Assembly: GCA_029204225.1 (NCBI GenBank)
Contig: CM055093.1
Span: 27,687,566 to 27,751,565, forward strand
DNA from: Diphasiastrum complanatum
Lineage: Eukaryota; Streptophyta; Lycopodiopsida; Lycopodiales; Lycopodiaceae
Length of the DNA: 64,000 nt
Direction: 5' to 3'
A model generated the notes under the pieces. That model was not told where the DNA came from, did no database searches, and saw only the letters and a program-made list of their open reading frames with translations. How positions within the stretch are numbered: the stretch's first letter is position 1; every line of letters begins with the position of its first letter. The position numbers were made by a program, and so were the translations under genes. Shown piece after piece: positions 24,594 to 38,124 of this stretch.

Positions 24594-26323
24594 GCTCCCT
24601 CTCAAAGCATGATAGCTTGACGAATCCAAGGCTACTCTTTTGTCTCTTGAATAGACCTTTGTCTAGGGCCTTTGTGAAAATGTCAGCAACCATGTATTTC
24701 GTTCTAATGAAGGTGGTGTGCAACATCTTCTTGCTAATCAGGTCCCTGATCAAGTGGTACTTGATCGCAATATGTTTCGTCCTTGAATGGAACATAGGGT
24801 CTTTCATCAGATGTATTGCAGATGTGTTGTCCATCTGCAAAATGAGAGATTCGTTGTTCGTTTTGTCCAATTTGTCTAGGAAATGTCTGAGCCAAATTAT
24901 CTCGTTGGCCATCTTTGCTGTTGTGACATACTCTTCTTCACAGGATGACTGGGCCACAATGGTCTGCTTCTTGCTGACCCAGAGAATTGTTGCTCCTGAA
25001 GCAATGGTGCATCCTCCTGAGACACTTTTACAGTCATCTTTGAGAGATGCCCAGCTAGCATCACTGTAGGAAATCATCTGAAAACCTGCATCATGACAAT
25101 AACATAAACCATAATTCTTTGTTAGTTGAAGATACTGCAAAATTTGCTTTGCAGTCTTCCAATGTGTTGAGCCAGGATTCGTACAGAATTGGCTTATCCT
25201 GAACACTGCATAAGCAAGGTCAGGGCATCTATTGTCTACAAGGTACATCAGTGATCCTATCAACTTCCTATAAGGTGTGAGCTGCATCAATTCTCTCTTT
25301 TCCTCAGTCCTCAAACAATTTTCGTTCGTTAGCACTGTCCCTGCGAGCATTGGAGTATTCGCTCCTTTGCAATTCAGCATCCCAAAGTCCTCTAGAATTT
25401 TATAGGTGTATCTAGACTGGTGAAGGTACAACTTACCTCCCTCATAGTTCCTTTCAATATGTAACCTGGCCTCTCCCAGATCCACGATCTCGAAATGTTT
25501 CGAGATGTCTGTCTTCACTTCAGCAATTAGCCTCTCACTCTTGAAAAGTATCATCGTCCACATACACAACCACAATGATAATCTTCCCATCTTTAATTCT
25601 CACATACACATTGGAATCAGCCATTAGTGGCTTGAATTCCAATGACTTCAGGGCTTGATCTTGCTTTTTGTACCATTGTCGAACTGACTGCTTCAGACCG
25701 TAGATACTCCTATGCATGCTACATGCATAATCAGGAAGTGAATTTGAGACATAACTTGGGAGTTGATCCATGTAGACCTCCTCGTATAACTCACCATGCA
25801 AGAAGGCTGTCTTCTTGTCCACAATGTGGATCCTGAGGTCATAAGTAGTTGCATATGCAAATAACAAATGTAGGGACAAATGTTTGATGATAGGAGAGAA
25901 GGTCTCAGAGTAGTCAATACAATATGTTTGGAAAAATTCCTTCGCTACTAGTCTTGCCTTGTATTTTGAGACATCCCCATCTGGTCCATACTTGAGCTTG
26001 TAAACCCATTTGCATTGGACAGCCTTACGCTTATCAGGTAATGGCTGCAACGTCCATACCTAGTTCTTCCTCATGGATTCCATCTCTTCGTTCATGGCTT
26101 GGATCCATTTGTCCTTCTCTGGACATTCAATTGTCTCCTTGAATGTCTGTGGTTCGTCATTGAATCCACAAAATTCTTCTAATGTGGAAGCTGAGCTGCC
26201 TAACACATATCTTGCTGGCGCTCTTCGTCGTCTTGTCGACCTTCTAGAAGATCCTCTTGGAACAACAATGCCTTTGCCTTTGTCTGTTCTTCTAGGTCTG
26301 AAACCATCTTGGTTTACATGCAC
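24594..26323 (-). pseudogene. Copia D1: reverse transcriptase and RNase H
   Basis: RT N-terminus: KDKWIQAMNEEMESMRKN, then an in-frame TAG at about 26057 where D4 has CAG, then CKWVYKLKYGPDGDVSKYKA and MHRSIYGLKQS. The catalytic box VVVYVDDDT is near 25550. A frameshift just after it moves coding to the frame ending near 24594. That frame contains KLIGSLMYLVDNRCPDLAY, the RNase H residues in SYSDASWASLKDD, and the end MVADIFTKALDKGLF. The RT-RNase H polyprotein copies element RNA into DNA; this copy cannot make an intact enzyme. Confidence 0.9.
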
Positions 26324-26446
26324 TATAGCATAAGGCTGCCTCTCGAATCTTTTGTCTTCTGATTCGTCACTTGAATGCGAAGCGACTTGAAAATCTTCGT
26401 TTTCGTATTCATCTTATGCTCCCTCTTTCACTGGTGGCAAATCATA

Positions 26447-27515
26447 CTACTGTCTTTCCAGAACTTCGTAGCTGACAGGATCATCATTGGCCATTGTCCT
26501 GCTCTCATTGAATCTGACATCTCTCACTGTCTTCACAATGTTCGTGTCTAGAATGTAGACTATGTGGTATGATGAATGGTTGTCATAACCTACCAGAAAT
26601 CCCTGTTCAGCTTTCTCATCAAGCTTCTTTCGAAGCTTATCAGAGATATGTGCATAAGGTGCATAGCCAAAGATTTTAATGTGAGACAGGTTGGGCTTTC
26701 TTCCCCACCATAATTCGTGTGGTGTTGTGTGAGGGACACCAGACTTCCCTGTTCTATTCTGGATGTATGCAGTTGTAGCTACTGCTTCAGCCCACAGTAC
26801 CCTTGGAGCTTTCGAGTAGGCCATCATGCATCTGGTAGCTTTCATCAGGGTCCTATTCTTCCTCTTTGCAACATCGTTGTGCTGTGGTGTGTATGTTGTA
26901 GTCCTTCTATGAATGATGCCACGATCATTGTAGAAGTCAGTGAAGCGATTCGAGATGTATTTGCCACCTCGATCTGTCCTGATCTGCTTCACTTTGTTGT
27001 GAGTGCATCTCTCTGCCCAGTTCACATACTTTGTGATTTATCAAGTGCTTCTGATTTATTCAAAATGAAATACACTCTAGAAAATTTACTATAACTACTG
27101 AGATCCTATTGAAAGGCCCACAGATGTCAGAATGCACTAACTCCAGAATCTTAGTCGTTCTATAGGAGTCTTTGACAAATGGAGTGCGAGACATCTTATC
27201 CTTCAAGCATGCATCAGAGGTGGTCAAATTGTTTGCATTCGAGATGCTGATCTCTGTTATTGTTCCATGATGGCTTGCTCGGTAACGTGCCATAAAATTC
27301 ATGTGGCATAGTCTCATGTGCCACAGAGTGTTTGGCAAATTATCATGAGTCTGATGCATCTGATCTGCAGACAAGCATACCTTCAGATGATATAGATTAG
27401 CTTGTCTTCTGTCTTGAGTGATTAGGGTACTGGTATAGGCATCAATAACATTGCATGCTTCATCAGAAAATGTCACACGCATCCTTGCATCAGCTATCAT
27501 TGCCACAGAAAGCAA
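26447..27515 (-). pseudogene. Copia D1: integrase with lost catalytic Glu
   Basis: The pre-integrase zinc region (LWHMRLCHMNFMARY) and the first catalytic Asp (LELVHSDICGPF) lie in the frame 27060-27515. The core frame 26447-27025 has the second Asp in IRTDRGGKYI. The third catalytic residue normally lies in NGVAERKN; here the stretch reads TPQHNDVAKRKN, so Glu is replaced by Lys. The C-terminal part (KIFGYAPYAHISDK, DVRFNESRTMANDD) is well kept. The core would be inactive even if the frame were restored. Confidence 0.9.
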
Positions 27516-27554
27516 GTCATACTATAGTGTAGGCACAAACAGAACATCTTCGAG

Positions 27555-29023
27555 TCATCTATCTCTGCCATTTGTGTTGAGACAGAGTGAACCAATACCG
27601 TTCACTTGATGCTTGGATCCATCTCCAAGAACAATGAATCTTGATGGATCTGCACTTCTGAAATTAGACATAATTTGTCTTGATGTCACGAAGTGTGAGG
27701 TAGCTTCTGAGTCTAGGATCACCTCTTGTGTGTTAGGCATTGACGCTGCACATACATCTGCACAAATGTAGGCGATCGAACAATTTCTGTTCGATCTCTC
27801 TTCGCCCATTTTTGAGCTCTCAGGCTCCTCGACATAGGATAATCTGTTACTATTCTCCTGTCTATTTTGTGCTAATTTATTCCTTGGGTTCAGGCAACAA
27901 TCCATGGTTGCTTGACCTTTCTTGTGGCAGTGGATACATTCAATTTTTGGATTGAGCCAACAAGTATCAACTGTGTGCCCATCTCGTCTACATCTCACGC
28001 AAGTCTTCTTTTCTCCACCTTGTTGTTTTGACCCTCCCTTTGTTCTTCCACTTGCCTTTGCTTGTCCCCTATGCTTGCTGATCACGATCCTGCCTTTGAT
28101 TCGACTCCCTCTTAGGCTTGAATTGTTTTGTGGTCTTTTCTTTGTTGTCGCAGAGGGCCTAGTTAGAACCATCCTTGTGATCAAGGTGCTCCCTTGCCTC
28201 AACTTCCTCTCGAATTTGAACAATTACCTTTTCGAGGGTCATTGTAGGATCTTTTGCGAGCATGGTTCTAGTTGTCTGGAAAGATCTGGGTAAGGATCTC
28301 AACAAGTAAGTGAGCTGCTTCATGCTAGAAGGCCACGGTAAGATGTGGAGCAAAGAGTGCATGAATCCATGTAGATTGGATAACATATTAAGTAGCCAAA
28401 GTTTGAAAAACACAAAAGTATGGATCTTGCTCAGTGCAAGACATTTTTTTTATAGCTGTAAATGCACACAGCTAGGTGTCTTGGTGAGGGTACATACTGC
28501 CAGAAGGCTATGGACAACCGTGTGTAGAGGAGGGAGATGGAGCGATCACCATAGCTGGAATGAAGGAGGAGTACATGGATCGTATTCCGGAGTGCCTGGA
28601 TCACGATCCAGAATCGAACGTGCATCTTTGATTTTAACTACATGTTGCAATTCATAAAAATTTCACCATAATGTGATGACATGGTGTTTCTTATTTCTTG
28701 TATCTCAGTTGTCATTCCTTGTTTACTCTATTCTCTACTCCAGAGTTATGTAGTGATAGAAATAGATCCTTCATCTTCCTCACAAAAGAAGTGAGGTCTT
28801 TCCCATCCCACTATAGATTTGTCAGCTGATCTTCCAGCATCATAATTTGACTTTGTGATTTCGTTTGAAATCTCGTAAACAGTGTATCCCACATCTCCTT
28901 TTCTTTGGAGAGTGTAGCCAGGTCAAGTGTGAGACTATCTTCGATGGATGAAGATAGCAAGGCTACTGCCTTGTCATTTTTCTCCTTCCACTCAAGTAGC
29001 TCTTTGCCTGATGTTGTAGGCAT
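27555..29023 (-). pseudogene. Copia D1: gag and protease
   Basis: Gag pieces lie at 29023-28811 (SIEDSLTLDLATLSKEKEMW) and 28413-28160 (AKDPTMTLEKVIVQIREEV). Two zinc knuckles follow (CVRCRRDGHTVDTC, CIHCHKKGQATMDC). The protease site reads VILDSEATSHFV; the usual DSGAT has become DSEAT, removing the Gly of the catalytic triad. About 28440-28700 is unrelated sequence inserted in gag; it contains CTGGATCACGATCCAG, also present at 1628-1643. Confidence 0.85.
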
Positions 29024-29234
29024 CTCCTCTACCCTTTAGTATCAATGATGTCTTCACTTTCCATGCAAGAAAGTTAGATCCTGAAGAATCCAGAACTATA
29101 CAGATCTTGCTTTGTATGCTGCTGATAGAAGCCATTGCTTCTGAATTTGTGTTCACTTGATGATGGTTGATTGTTTGAATGCTTAAGCCCCTTGGATCTA
29201 ATAGCCTTCGGCTATGTTAGATTATGACAAGATA

Positions 29235-29247
29235 GGCTCTGATACCA
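29235..29247 (-). promoter_or_regulatory. Primer-binding site of D1
   Basis: On the minus strand TGGTATCAGAGCC follows the LTR end TTGTCATCA with a one-base spacer, giving the standard initiator-Met tRNA primer site. Confidence 0.9.
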
Positions 29248-29248
29248 A

Positions 29249-30483
29249 TGATGACAAATTAAGCACTCAGAAAATGCAAAATTTTAGCCAAAACAACTCT
29301 GGTGACAAACTGATAGAATTAAATCATGAGTGATTCACGAAACTTTTCGCAACACTCGAATTATTTCTGTTCGAGTTGGACCAATCAGGCTCTATAATTC
29401 AACCAAACGAAACGAGACGAATTCTAGAAGAAAACAAAACTTGCACTGACATTGATTCGTGTTGGAAGCACATATCATGAAACATAACAAAATGAAACAA
29501 AATAATTCGCAACAAGATCAATCAAACAATCAAGCTCTGTAACGAGACGAGATGAAATGAAACGAAAACAGATGAAATGAAATGAAATCTAGGTGAGCTT
29601 TGTAATTGATTTACCCTTGTAGCCAGGTGATCGCGAAGCGAAGAGAAGTGAAGTGAAGCACGAGGTAAAAGGATTTGCGAACAAGATCAATTTGTCAAGA
29701 ATTCAGATGTGATCGTTGGTCACTGCCGATTGTATCACTCCTACAATCCTTCAGAGAGTAGTTAGACACAATTGATCGACGTTAACAGAATAATGTAGCA
29801 TTCAACAAAGATCAAACCAAAGATGCGGAATTAGAATGAACAAGCGAATCAGACACACAAATAATATCAAACGAATTTACATATAAGATCATACAATCAT
29901 CTAGATTAATAATGTGCACAACATCTACAAAATCATCTATTGATTTTTTTGATTCTTCAAGCACTGCATGCAAATCCACGTAATGCGTTGGCGTGAGAGA
30001 AATACAGTTCTCTCACGAATTCGAGTCTCACTTAGTAGTGGACTTTGGATCTATAGATCCTATTACAAAAAATTTATCTCGCACGCAGGCAGATTCGTAT
30101 TCTATATTTTTTGTCTTCTGACAATTGTCTTGCTTACTAGCATTAGACTTGCTGTAATGTGCATTAATCAGAAAGTATATAGTTCATGAACAATTTCGTG
30201 TCGCATTCTTGTAACTTACAGATTAGAAAGATTAAACATCTACAACTAATTCGCGAATCACAAGAGTGGTAGATTAGCCATGATCTAAAACACTTATGAT
30301 GATGTCACGATATCAGATCAGGTATCTGCACTCCATGACAATTGGCTGATCTTCTTGTTGGATGTTCGTGGGGCACGACTGATTTCGTGTCGTGTCGTAT
30401 TGTGTCGTGTCGTGTCGTCTTTTGTCAAAGGTTCAAAATCGAAAGCTAGCAAAGCTTTGGCATTAGAAACAAAATGTTTCTTT
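29249..30483 (-). mobile_element. 5' LTR of copia element D1
   Basis: About 1235 bp, from TGATGACAAATT next to the primer site to ...AAATGTTTCTT. It contains AAATG/AAACG-rich repeats (29520-29600) and a TGTCG pentamer array at 30386-30418, longer than in the 3' LTR (24508-24527), consistent with slippage after insertion. Right of 30483 the element abuts leader sequence of another copia remnant. Confidence 0.75.
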
Positions 30484-30964
30484 AGGTGAGTTGTTTGTTT
30501 TTGTAACCAAATATCAATTCTAGATTTGGATCTTAATGGATCTCAAATCCTTTACAGCATGCTCTAGCATTGGTATCTCTATCAAATTTTTGCTAAATGT
30601 GATTACTTCATTCATAACCTGAAACACAAGAGCTCTAATACCATGTGAGGGATGTCATATCATTAAGATCCAAAATGTGTCCCTTAATCTTTGGTTAGAA
30701 AGTCAACACAACATTCAACATTGCCAATGTAGAAAAATCAGCATCTACTCAATGAAAGAGATGCAAACTTAATAAGAAATTGATCAAATATAAAATATAT
30801 GATAGAATAATTGTTCTCCATACAATAACAATACCCTACTGTACTTCCCACGTGTGAATCCAAAAATAGCAAAATATGAGCATTCTACACACAAGATTGC
30901 AAGATATCATCAAGATAGTGCACCAATGGATAGATGATCTCAAGAGAACTCATGTATAAGCATG

Positions 30965-30997
<33 letters not shown>

Positions 30998-31290
30998 TCT
31001 CTTTCTCCACGAATTTACATCCTTTTATAGCAGGTCCATGCTTCATTAATGAATGTTTGGTTTTCCTCCATAATGAAAATCTTATCAACATCGATGGCTT
31101 TGCCATCTTCAGTATGTTTGAGCTTGTTCATCCTCAAAATTTTATACTCTTATCTTGCTTCCTCGAAAATAAAAATTTCTTAAAGAGTCTCCAAGTTGGG
31201 TAATTCCTCCGCGATAGCAAAGGATCGAACAAGGTTATCATAATCTTCTTTCAAACCATTAAGCATGAGTTGTACTAGCTTACCTTGGTT
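30484..31290 (-). mobile_element. Copia remnant with primer site and gag scrap
   Basis: A primer site (GGTATTAGAGCTC on the minus strand, about 30630-30643) is followed to the right by an LTR-like segment starting TGTGAGGG. At 31186-31290 the minus strand encodes a gag fragment (KLVQLMLNGLKEDYDNLVRS) similar to the gag of elements B and C. D1 appears to have inserted into the leader of this older element. A (GA)n array at 30969-30996 lies inside. Confidence 0.6.
30969..30996. repeat. (GA)n microsatellite, about 28 bp
   Basis: Pure GA run after CATGAAAT, ending before ATCTCTTTC. Confidence 0.95.
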
Positions 31291-33384
31291 GAGTGTGAGA
31301 AAGTACAAATAAATTCATGTATGAGAAAGCAAACTACTCGAGTTAGAGAGAGAATGGCAATTGAAGCTTAAAATTACAAAATCCAAATTAACAAGAACAT
31401 AGTCTCAATGCTTGATTCATCATCAAAAGTTGTGAGAGATCCCACATACATATATAGAAGAGTTACTAGCTCGAGGTAAATCAAGCATGCAACCTTATTT
31501 CTCCACCTCTAAAAGTGGTTACTACCAAAATATTAACATCTATCAGTCCACCTACTCTTACCAACTTTATACATGTGTCATATTTTAAACTATAATTGTA
31601 CAAATCATCATTCATGTGCCAATACAAGTTTTAATTTGCTTTGCATGTCACTTTTGGCAAACTTAGATATTATACATGTGTAGCAGCTCGAGATTTTAGT
31701 AGCTCAAATTTAACCATGTCATGATTTAACTTTACATGCATGATGTAAATTTCATCAAACCCCAAAAGTTAAGATGATGGGATTTTTATTTTCAACAAAA
31801 AGTTTGAAGAGACAATATTTATTCGACATACATACTTGATACATTTGGTACTTTTGTTCTTTTAATACAAATAATGAAAATATGTACTGACCGTTATGAG
31901 CACAATGCAATGCTAACCATAAATTTTCTACCTTATTGAAAGAAGTTTATTCATTTTCCAATTTATCTATCTAAAAAATTGTCATAAGATATTTTTGAGA
32001 TATTTGTTTTAAAATACATCATAAGTTTCAAACCTATATATACCATTTGAGAACTAGCTTTGAACATATTGTCTACTTTAGCCTATATCTATGCATGTGT
32101 GTGTGTGTGCGTGCGCGATTTTTTTCTTGAATTAGACCCACATGTGGGAAGGGTTTGAACTTGCATGTTCAATTTCACACGGGCAACTGTTTACCACTAT
32201 ACCACACAAGGGGAGATTGTGTGTATGTAACATTGTGTGAGTAAAGATATGAATAGATTTATAGTACTTAGTTATCAACTATTTATAATACAATCAATCC
32301 TCACCATATTATTAAATTTCTGTTAAAATTAGGTTAAAGTGTTAACATATTTTACTTTTGTAGATGGGAAACATGTCTTCTTCATTTATCATATTTCATT
32401 TATTGTTTGTTGAAAAAATTTGTATTTGTGCATAATGTTTTATTTTCAAAAGAAAGCTGTATAAGATCTACTTTTAAGTAAAGAAACATTTAATTGCCAT
32501 TTCATCATTCTTTTTGCATGCTTAACCTTTAAAGTGAAATTTACCTTGTGATTATTACTAGAGATTTTTTATTACTTCAACAAGTATAAAATATTATAGA
32601 GTGCAAAAAGAAAAGTAAATCTTCACTCTTGTCCATTTCTCAAAGGATGGAAATTATTCGTTACAACAAATTTTAGATAGCTTTTATGGACAATTGAATA
32701 TTTACCGCTAGATTTCAAGTTTCATTTTCTACAATAAGCATCTAGCCATCTTCTGTATGAAGAATGGATTGGTGGCCTTAGCATTATTAATTGAATAAGA
32801 TTTAAATTGGCAGAATTATAAAGATCCTCTTAAAATTTGTTGTGACTTGCATGGTTAAGAGAAAATATTTTAGGAGAATTGGCTATGGCCTAATAATACT
32901 TATTTTATAATTAAATAAGGCAGTTGTCTTGGAACTTTTTAACCTTATACAATTTTGCCATTTTTAAAAGTCTAGATACTGACTTTTCAACTCTGATAAT
33001 CACCTAAAAAGACTGGAAAAGTCTGTAAGAAAATGGCAAAACTAAAAAGTGGAAGAAGGGTTAAAACAATGATGCACATTTCAACTATTTGTTGCAGCAA
33101 AAGACAGATATCACGAAGAAAATCTCGTCTAACTTTTCGCATAAGAATTGATAACTAAAACGGCCACTACAAAAAAATACATTTTCCATATCATTTGTTC
33201 AAAGTGAAGTACAGGCAATATTCAGATGTTTTGTTCTCTCATCAGGAGACTACAATATTTGTGTACCGATGTTGTGCTTCATTAGCAGAACGACGAAGTT
33301 CCAAGCATATTACAATCATATTCTACAGTATTCGTGAACAGGTTTCTTTAAAATAAATATGTATCATTTTACAGTATCGACTCA
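31291..33384. other. Non-coding stretch downstream of ELIP copy 2
   Basis: No gene seen on either strand. It contains a TG microsatellite (about 32095-32113) and the SINE-like tRNA unit at 32120-32215. The 3' flank of ELIP copy 2 (33340-33384) shares TTTTACAGT-TCGACT with the flank of copy 1. Confidence 0.5.
32120..32215 (-). mobile_element. tRNA-derived SINE-like unit 2
   Basis: On the minus strand there is a perfect RNA polymerase III A box (TGGTATAGTGG, 32194-32204) and a B-box-like AGTTCAAACCC about 35 bp downstream (about 32153-32164), then A-rich sequence (TTCAAGAAAAAAATCG) and a CA repeat. This is the usual plan of a plant tRNA-derived SINE head. No complete cloverleaf with a clear anticodon was found, so a functional tRNA is unlikely. 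Confidence 0.6.
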
Positions 33385-34460
33385 TCAAAAAAGTGGACTT
33401 CCTTTGACATATTCTGTCAATGCTAGAGCCACAAGACCTACCATGGCCGCTCGACCATTCCACGTCTCCGCTTTAGATGAAAAGAAATTTTGCGATTTAC
33501 TTTCTACTGAGACACCTTGGAAGAGTGGAATGAGCGATGCAGACGTAAACACAACTGCTGTGATGATAAACCATGAAAGCCCTCCGTTGTCTAACTGGCC
33601 CAGCAGACTTTGACCAGTAGCAACTTCTACCCCCAAAGCTGATACAAATCCTATCATGGCCAATCTCCCATTGATTTTCTCTGGTGCAGGTCCAGAAAAG
33701 GCAAATATATCACTAAAGTTGGTACTCACCTGTCATACAAAGGCAGATAAACATAAGGTTTATTTCACGCAACTCAGCGAGAAGTGAAAAGGCACAAATG
33801 TCTAATCCCAACAGTTACGTACAGATTCTATCGAGAACGTTTCCATCGAACAAAGTGACAGTAAAATTGAGATACAACTTCACCCTGTATAATATAGATC
33901 GCAATATTTTCACTACCTTCTTAGGAGCGGCTGGGCTGGTAGGGGTGGGTGTCGCAGCGATAGGAGATGTCGTAGAGGTACTTTTAGGTTTCGGGACGTC
34001 GTCAGTGCTTCCTGAATCTGGATTATCCTGAAAGACCATACAAACATCTCTTAAATCTCTGTGAGATCCGACTGAAAAATCGGAAATCTGTGGGTTATCT
34101 ACTGTCAAATTTATACACAACAAGCCAATGACTTAAAACAAAGAAAACTGCACTTAAATCTGCAAAATATATTAAAACGTACGACCAATCAGCGCCAATA
34201 TGAATATGCTGGGAAGATCTTCCAATATTTCAGCCTAAAAGCTTGTCCAAAAAGCAAGATCAAGAAATAATCAAGAATTTCGTTACCTGCGACATGCACG
34301 AGATGTTAAGTCGAGAAAAGCTCCGATGATTTCTTAGATAGGTGCTCGTTACGCCGAAACGAGGGCATGACTTTGCGTTTTGCATCAACGATCTACTATA
34401 AACCTGCATATTCTGCTGAGACTTGGAACATAGAGCCGATTGGAAGGTTAAAGCAGCCAT
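33385..34460 (-). CDS. ELIP: Early light-induced protein (ELIP), copy 2, intact
   Basis: Three exons with GT-AG introns in phase 0: exon 1 34287-34460 (58 codons), exon 2 33917-34027 (37 codons), exon 3 33385-33729 (114 codons plus TGA); 209 residues, a normal ELIP length. Residues 1 to about 58 are Ser-rich and poor in acidic residues, as in chloroplast transit peptides. Exon 2 is a Pro/Thr/Ser-rich linker ([12 protein letters not shown]). Exon 3 holds three membrane helices: I at about 112-136 with [11 protein letters not shown] at about 146-167, III at about 183-205 with ETWNGRAAM. The E-N-R motifs of I and III are the pigment- and salt-bridge-forming signature of the chlorophyll a/b-binding fold. 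ELIPs accumulate in thylakoids under light, cold or desiccation stress and are thought to bind free pigment. The start is chosen because the frame runs straight into the transit-like sequence, as in copy 1. Confidence 0.93.
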
Positions 34461-34639
34461 TCCAAACTTACTCCTCGACAGCAAGAGTCAAGCAAGAGTT
34501 ATGAAACGTGGTGGAAATGAGTGATTGAACGAATAATATTTGCGTCACCCGCAGATTTTCCAATATAACAAAAGCTCCAGTACACTCGATCAACTCACAA
34601 GAATGGCGATCTTCAAGAAGTTGTATCAGCACTGCTTGG

Positions 34640-34785
34640 GAGCTCGATGAATCTATATACCAAAAACCATCGAGGTGCAAATGGTGGAGACACTGCCACG
34701 TTATGAAGATGTTATGGGACAAGCTCGTCCACAGGAGCCATTGGAATGACGTGGTCGAGCTCCTACGCCAGATACAAGCATGAGT
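34640..34785 (-). promoter_or_regulatory. Conserved ELIP promoter block, copy 2
   Basis: Reading minus, a TATATAGAT element (34651-34659) sits about 190 bp before the ATG, matching the spacing of copy 1. Upstream are GGGACAAGCTCGTCCACA (about 34717-34734, identical to copy 1 on the plus strand) and GACGTGGTCGAG (about 34748-34759) with the ACGTGG core. Conservation across copies while intron and 5' leader sequence has diverged suggests function. Confidence 0.7.
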
Positions 34786-34789
34786 AGAA

Positions 34790-35650
34790 TTTCCAGGTAC
34801 GCAGTCTCCAGACACTTCCGATGCCGTTCAATTCTTACTTCCGTGATGCTGGACTGTGCCATGCGTCGTTATTGAGTCGTGATTAGCGAGCGATCCACAC
34901 CTGTCTGTCAACCCTACGACTCTTTCATGTACCTCAATCTTCACGACCATCCATGACTCACCTACCATCTCTCAACTGCGTATATTATAGTCAGGGTGCC
35001 ATTTTCTTTCACAACAGCATTTTAAAGAATTAAGACAGATTCTAATCCATTAATACAACTAACAACTCCAAAACCACATCTGAGCTCTTTGTCCTTGGAG
35101 CTAACCTCATTGTGTGTATAATGTGTTCTTAGTATCCATTGACTAGGGAGAGATTGAATTCCTCATGTATTACAAAGGAGCCATGCAATGACATTATGCC
35201 CTATAAGGAGTCATAGGCGAGGCCAAAACACAATTGTCCTACTCTAGTGGTTGACATTGACAATTTTGCTATATACTATTGAAAATTTTGCAATTTTTAT
35301 GATATTGGCAGTCATGATTTTTTAGATGGCACTCACGTTTGAATTCAATATTTCTCGATTTTAGTATGAGAATTCATGAAAGTAGAAGTGATTTTGCACT
35401 TGAATATTCCATATTCTCAAGTGATCTTAATCAAACATGTCAAAATATTTGTGCTTGATGCTTTTGATGATTGTAGTTAAGATTTTACAATATCATTCTT
35501 AATTTTCAAAATTGAGCTTTTTTTAATCAGTCACTTACAAAAGTGCTCATGATATTCACAATCAAATATCAATAGTAGTTTAAAAACTTCACAAGCTTTA
35601 CAATTTAGCATGATTTTATATGATATGGTATTCAAAAATGTCCACAAATT
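34790..35650. other. Non-coding stretch upstream of ELIP copy 2
   Basis: No coding sequence recognised. The part to about 34980 is richer in GC and may extend the promoter; the rest is AT-rich. Confidence 0.5.
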
Positions 35651-37227
<1,577 letters not shown>

Positions 37228-38124
37228 TGATGAGTTTCAAAAAAAATTGGAACTAATTCTCTCTAGAATCTAATTAAAATGTGATCGTTGGTCACTGCCA
37301 ACTAAATCACTCCTACAGTCCTCCAGAATGTACTCAGGCACTGTTGACCTACGTTCTTAAATTAATGTAGCATTCAACAAAGTTTCAACCAATGTGCGGA
37401 ATTAAATGAATGGGAGAATCAGACACACGAATAACAGCAGACACATTTGCATTCAAAATCATACATCATCAAAATGACATGTGCACAATGTGCACATGAT
37501 TTTTTTTTATTCTTCAAGCAGTGCATGCATATCCATGCAGTGCGTTGGCGTGAGAGAAATGCAGTTCTCTCATGAGTGGATGTCTCGCTTACTAGCAGAC
37601 TTGTGGATCTCTATGGATCCTGCTTACAGAACTCGTCTCACACGTAGGCGAAATTCTTGTCTGTTTTTCGTCTTGATTGCTTACTAGCATCAGACTACTT
37701 CATCATTGTATATATCTATCAAGTATCATCCAATAAGTATATAGTCGCTCTGTGTAACTTTAAGATTAGAGTAATTAAGCATCTACAACTAATCAGAAAA
37801 TTACAAGAGTGGCAGATTAGCCACGACCTAATGTGTATCTGCTGATGTCATGCCATCAGATCACATATCTGTACTTCTGGGTACTTACATGATCTTGCTG
37901 GTACCTTTTTGGAGCGTGAGGGCAGAAATGGTTTCGCGACGATTTTTGCGTCACGTCGTTTGTCTTTCTCTTGTTGGATCGCGAAAGATTCTTGTTCGAG
38001 AATATCTCATGTTTGTGTCTTCTCGTCAGGATGTTCGTGAATATTTCGTTTTCGTGAACACTTTCGTCAGGCAGAGGGCTGAAAGCTAGCAACGCTTTGT
38101 AAACAGAAATATTTTGTTTCTTCA
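37228..38124 (-). mobile_element. 3' LTR of copia element D2
   Basis: Plus-strand limits TGATGAGTTTC (37228) and ...TTTTGTTTCTTCA (38124), the latter abutting GCTCCCTCTC, the polypurine tract of the minus-strand element. Related to the D1 LTRs and to the inverted LTR at 41144. Its outer side interrupts the LINE. Confidence 0.75.

Noticed and set aside
24461-25069. 202-codon plus-strand frame
   Set aside because: Antisense to the well-supported copia RNase H coding region.
33359-33613. Plus-strand frame across ELIP copy 2 exon 3
   Set aside because: Antisense shadow of the ELIP coding exon.
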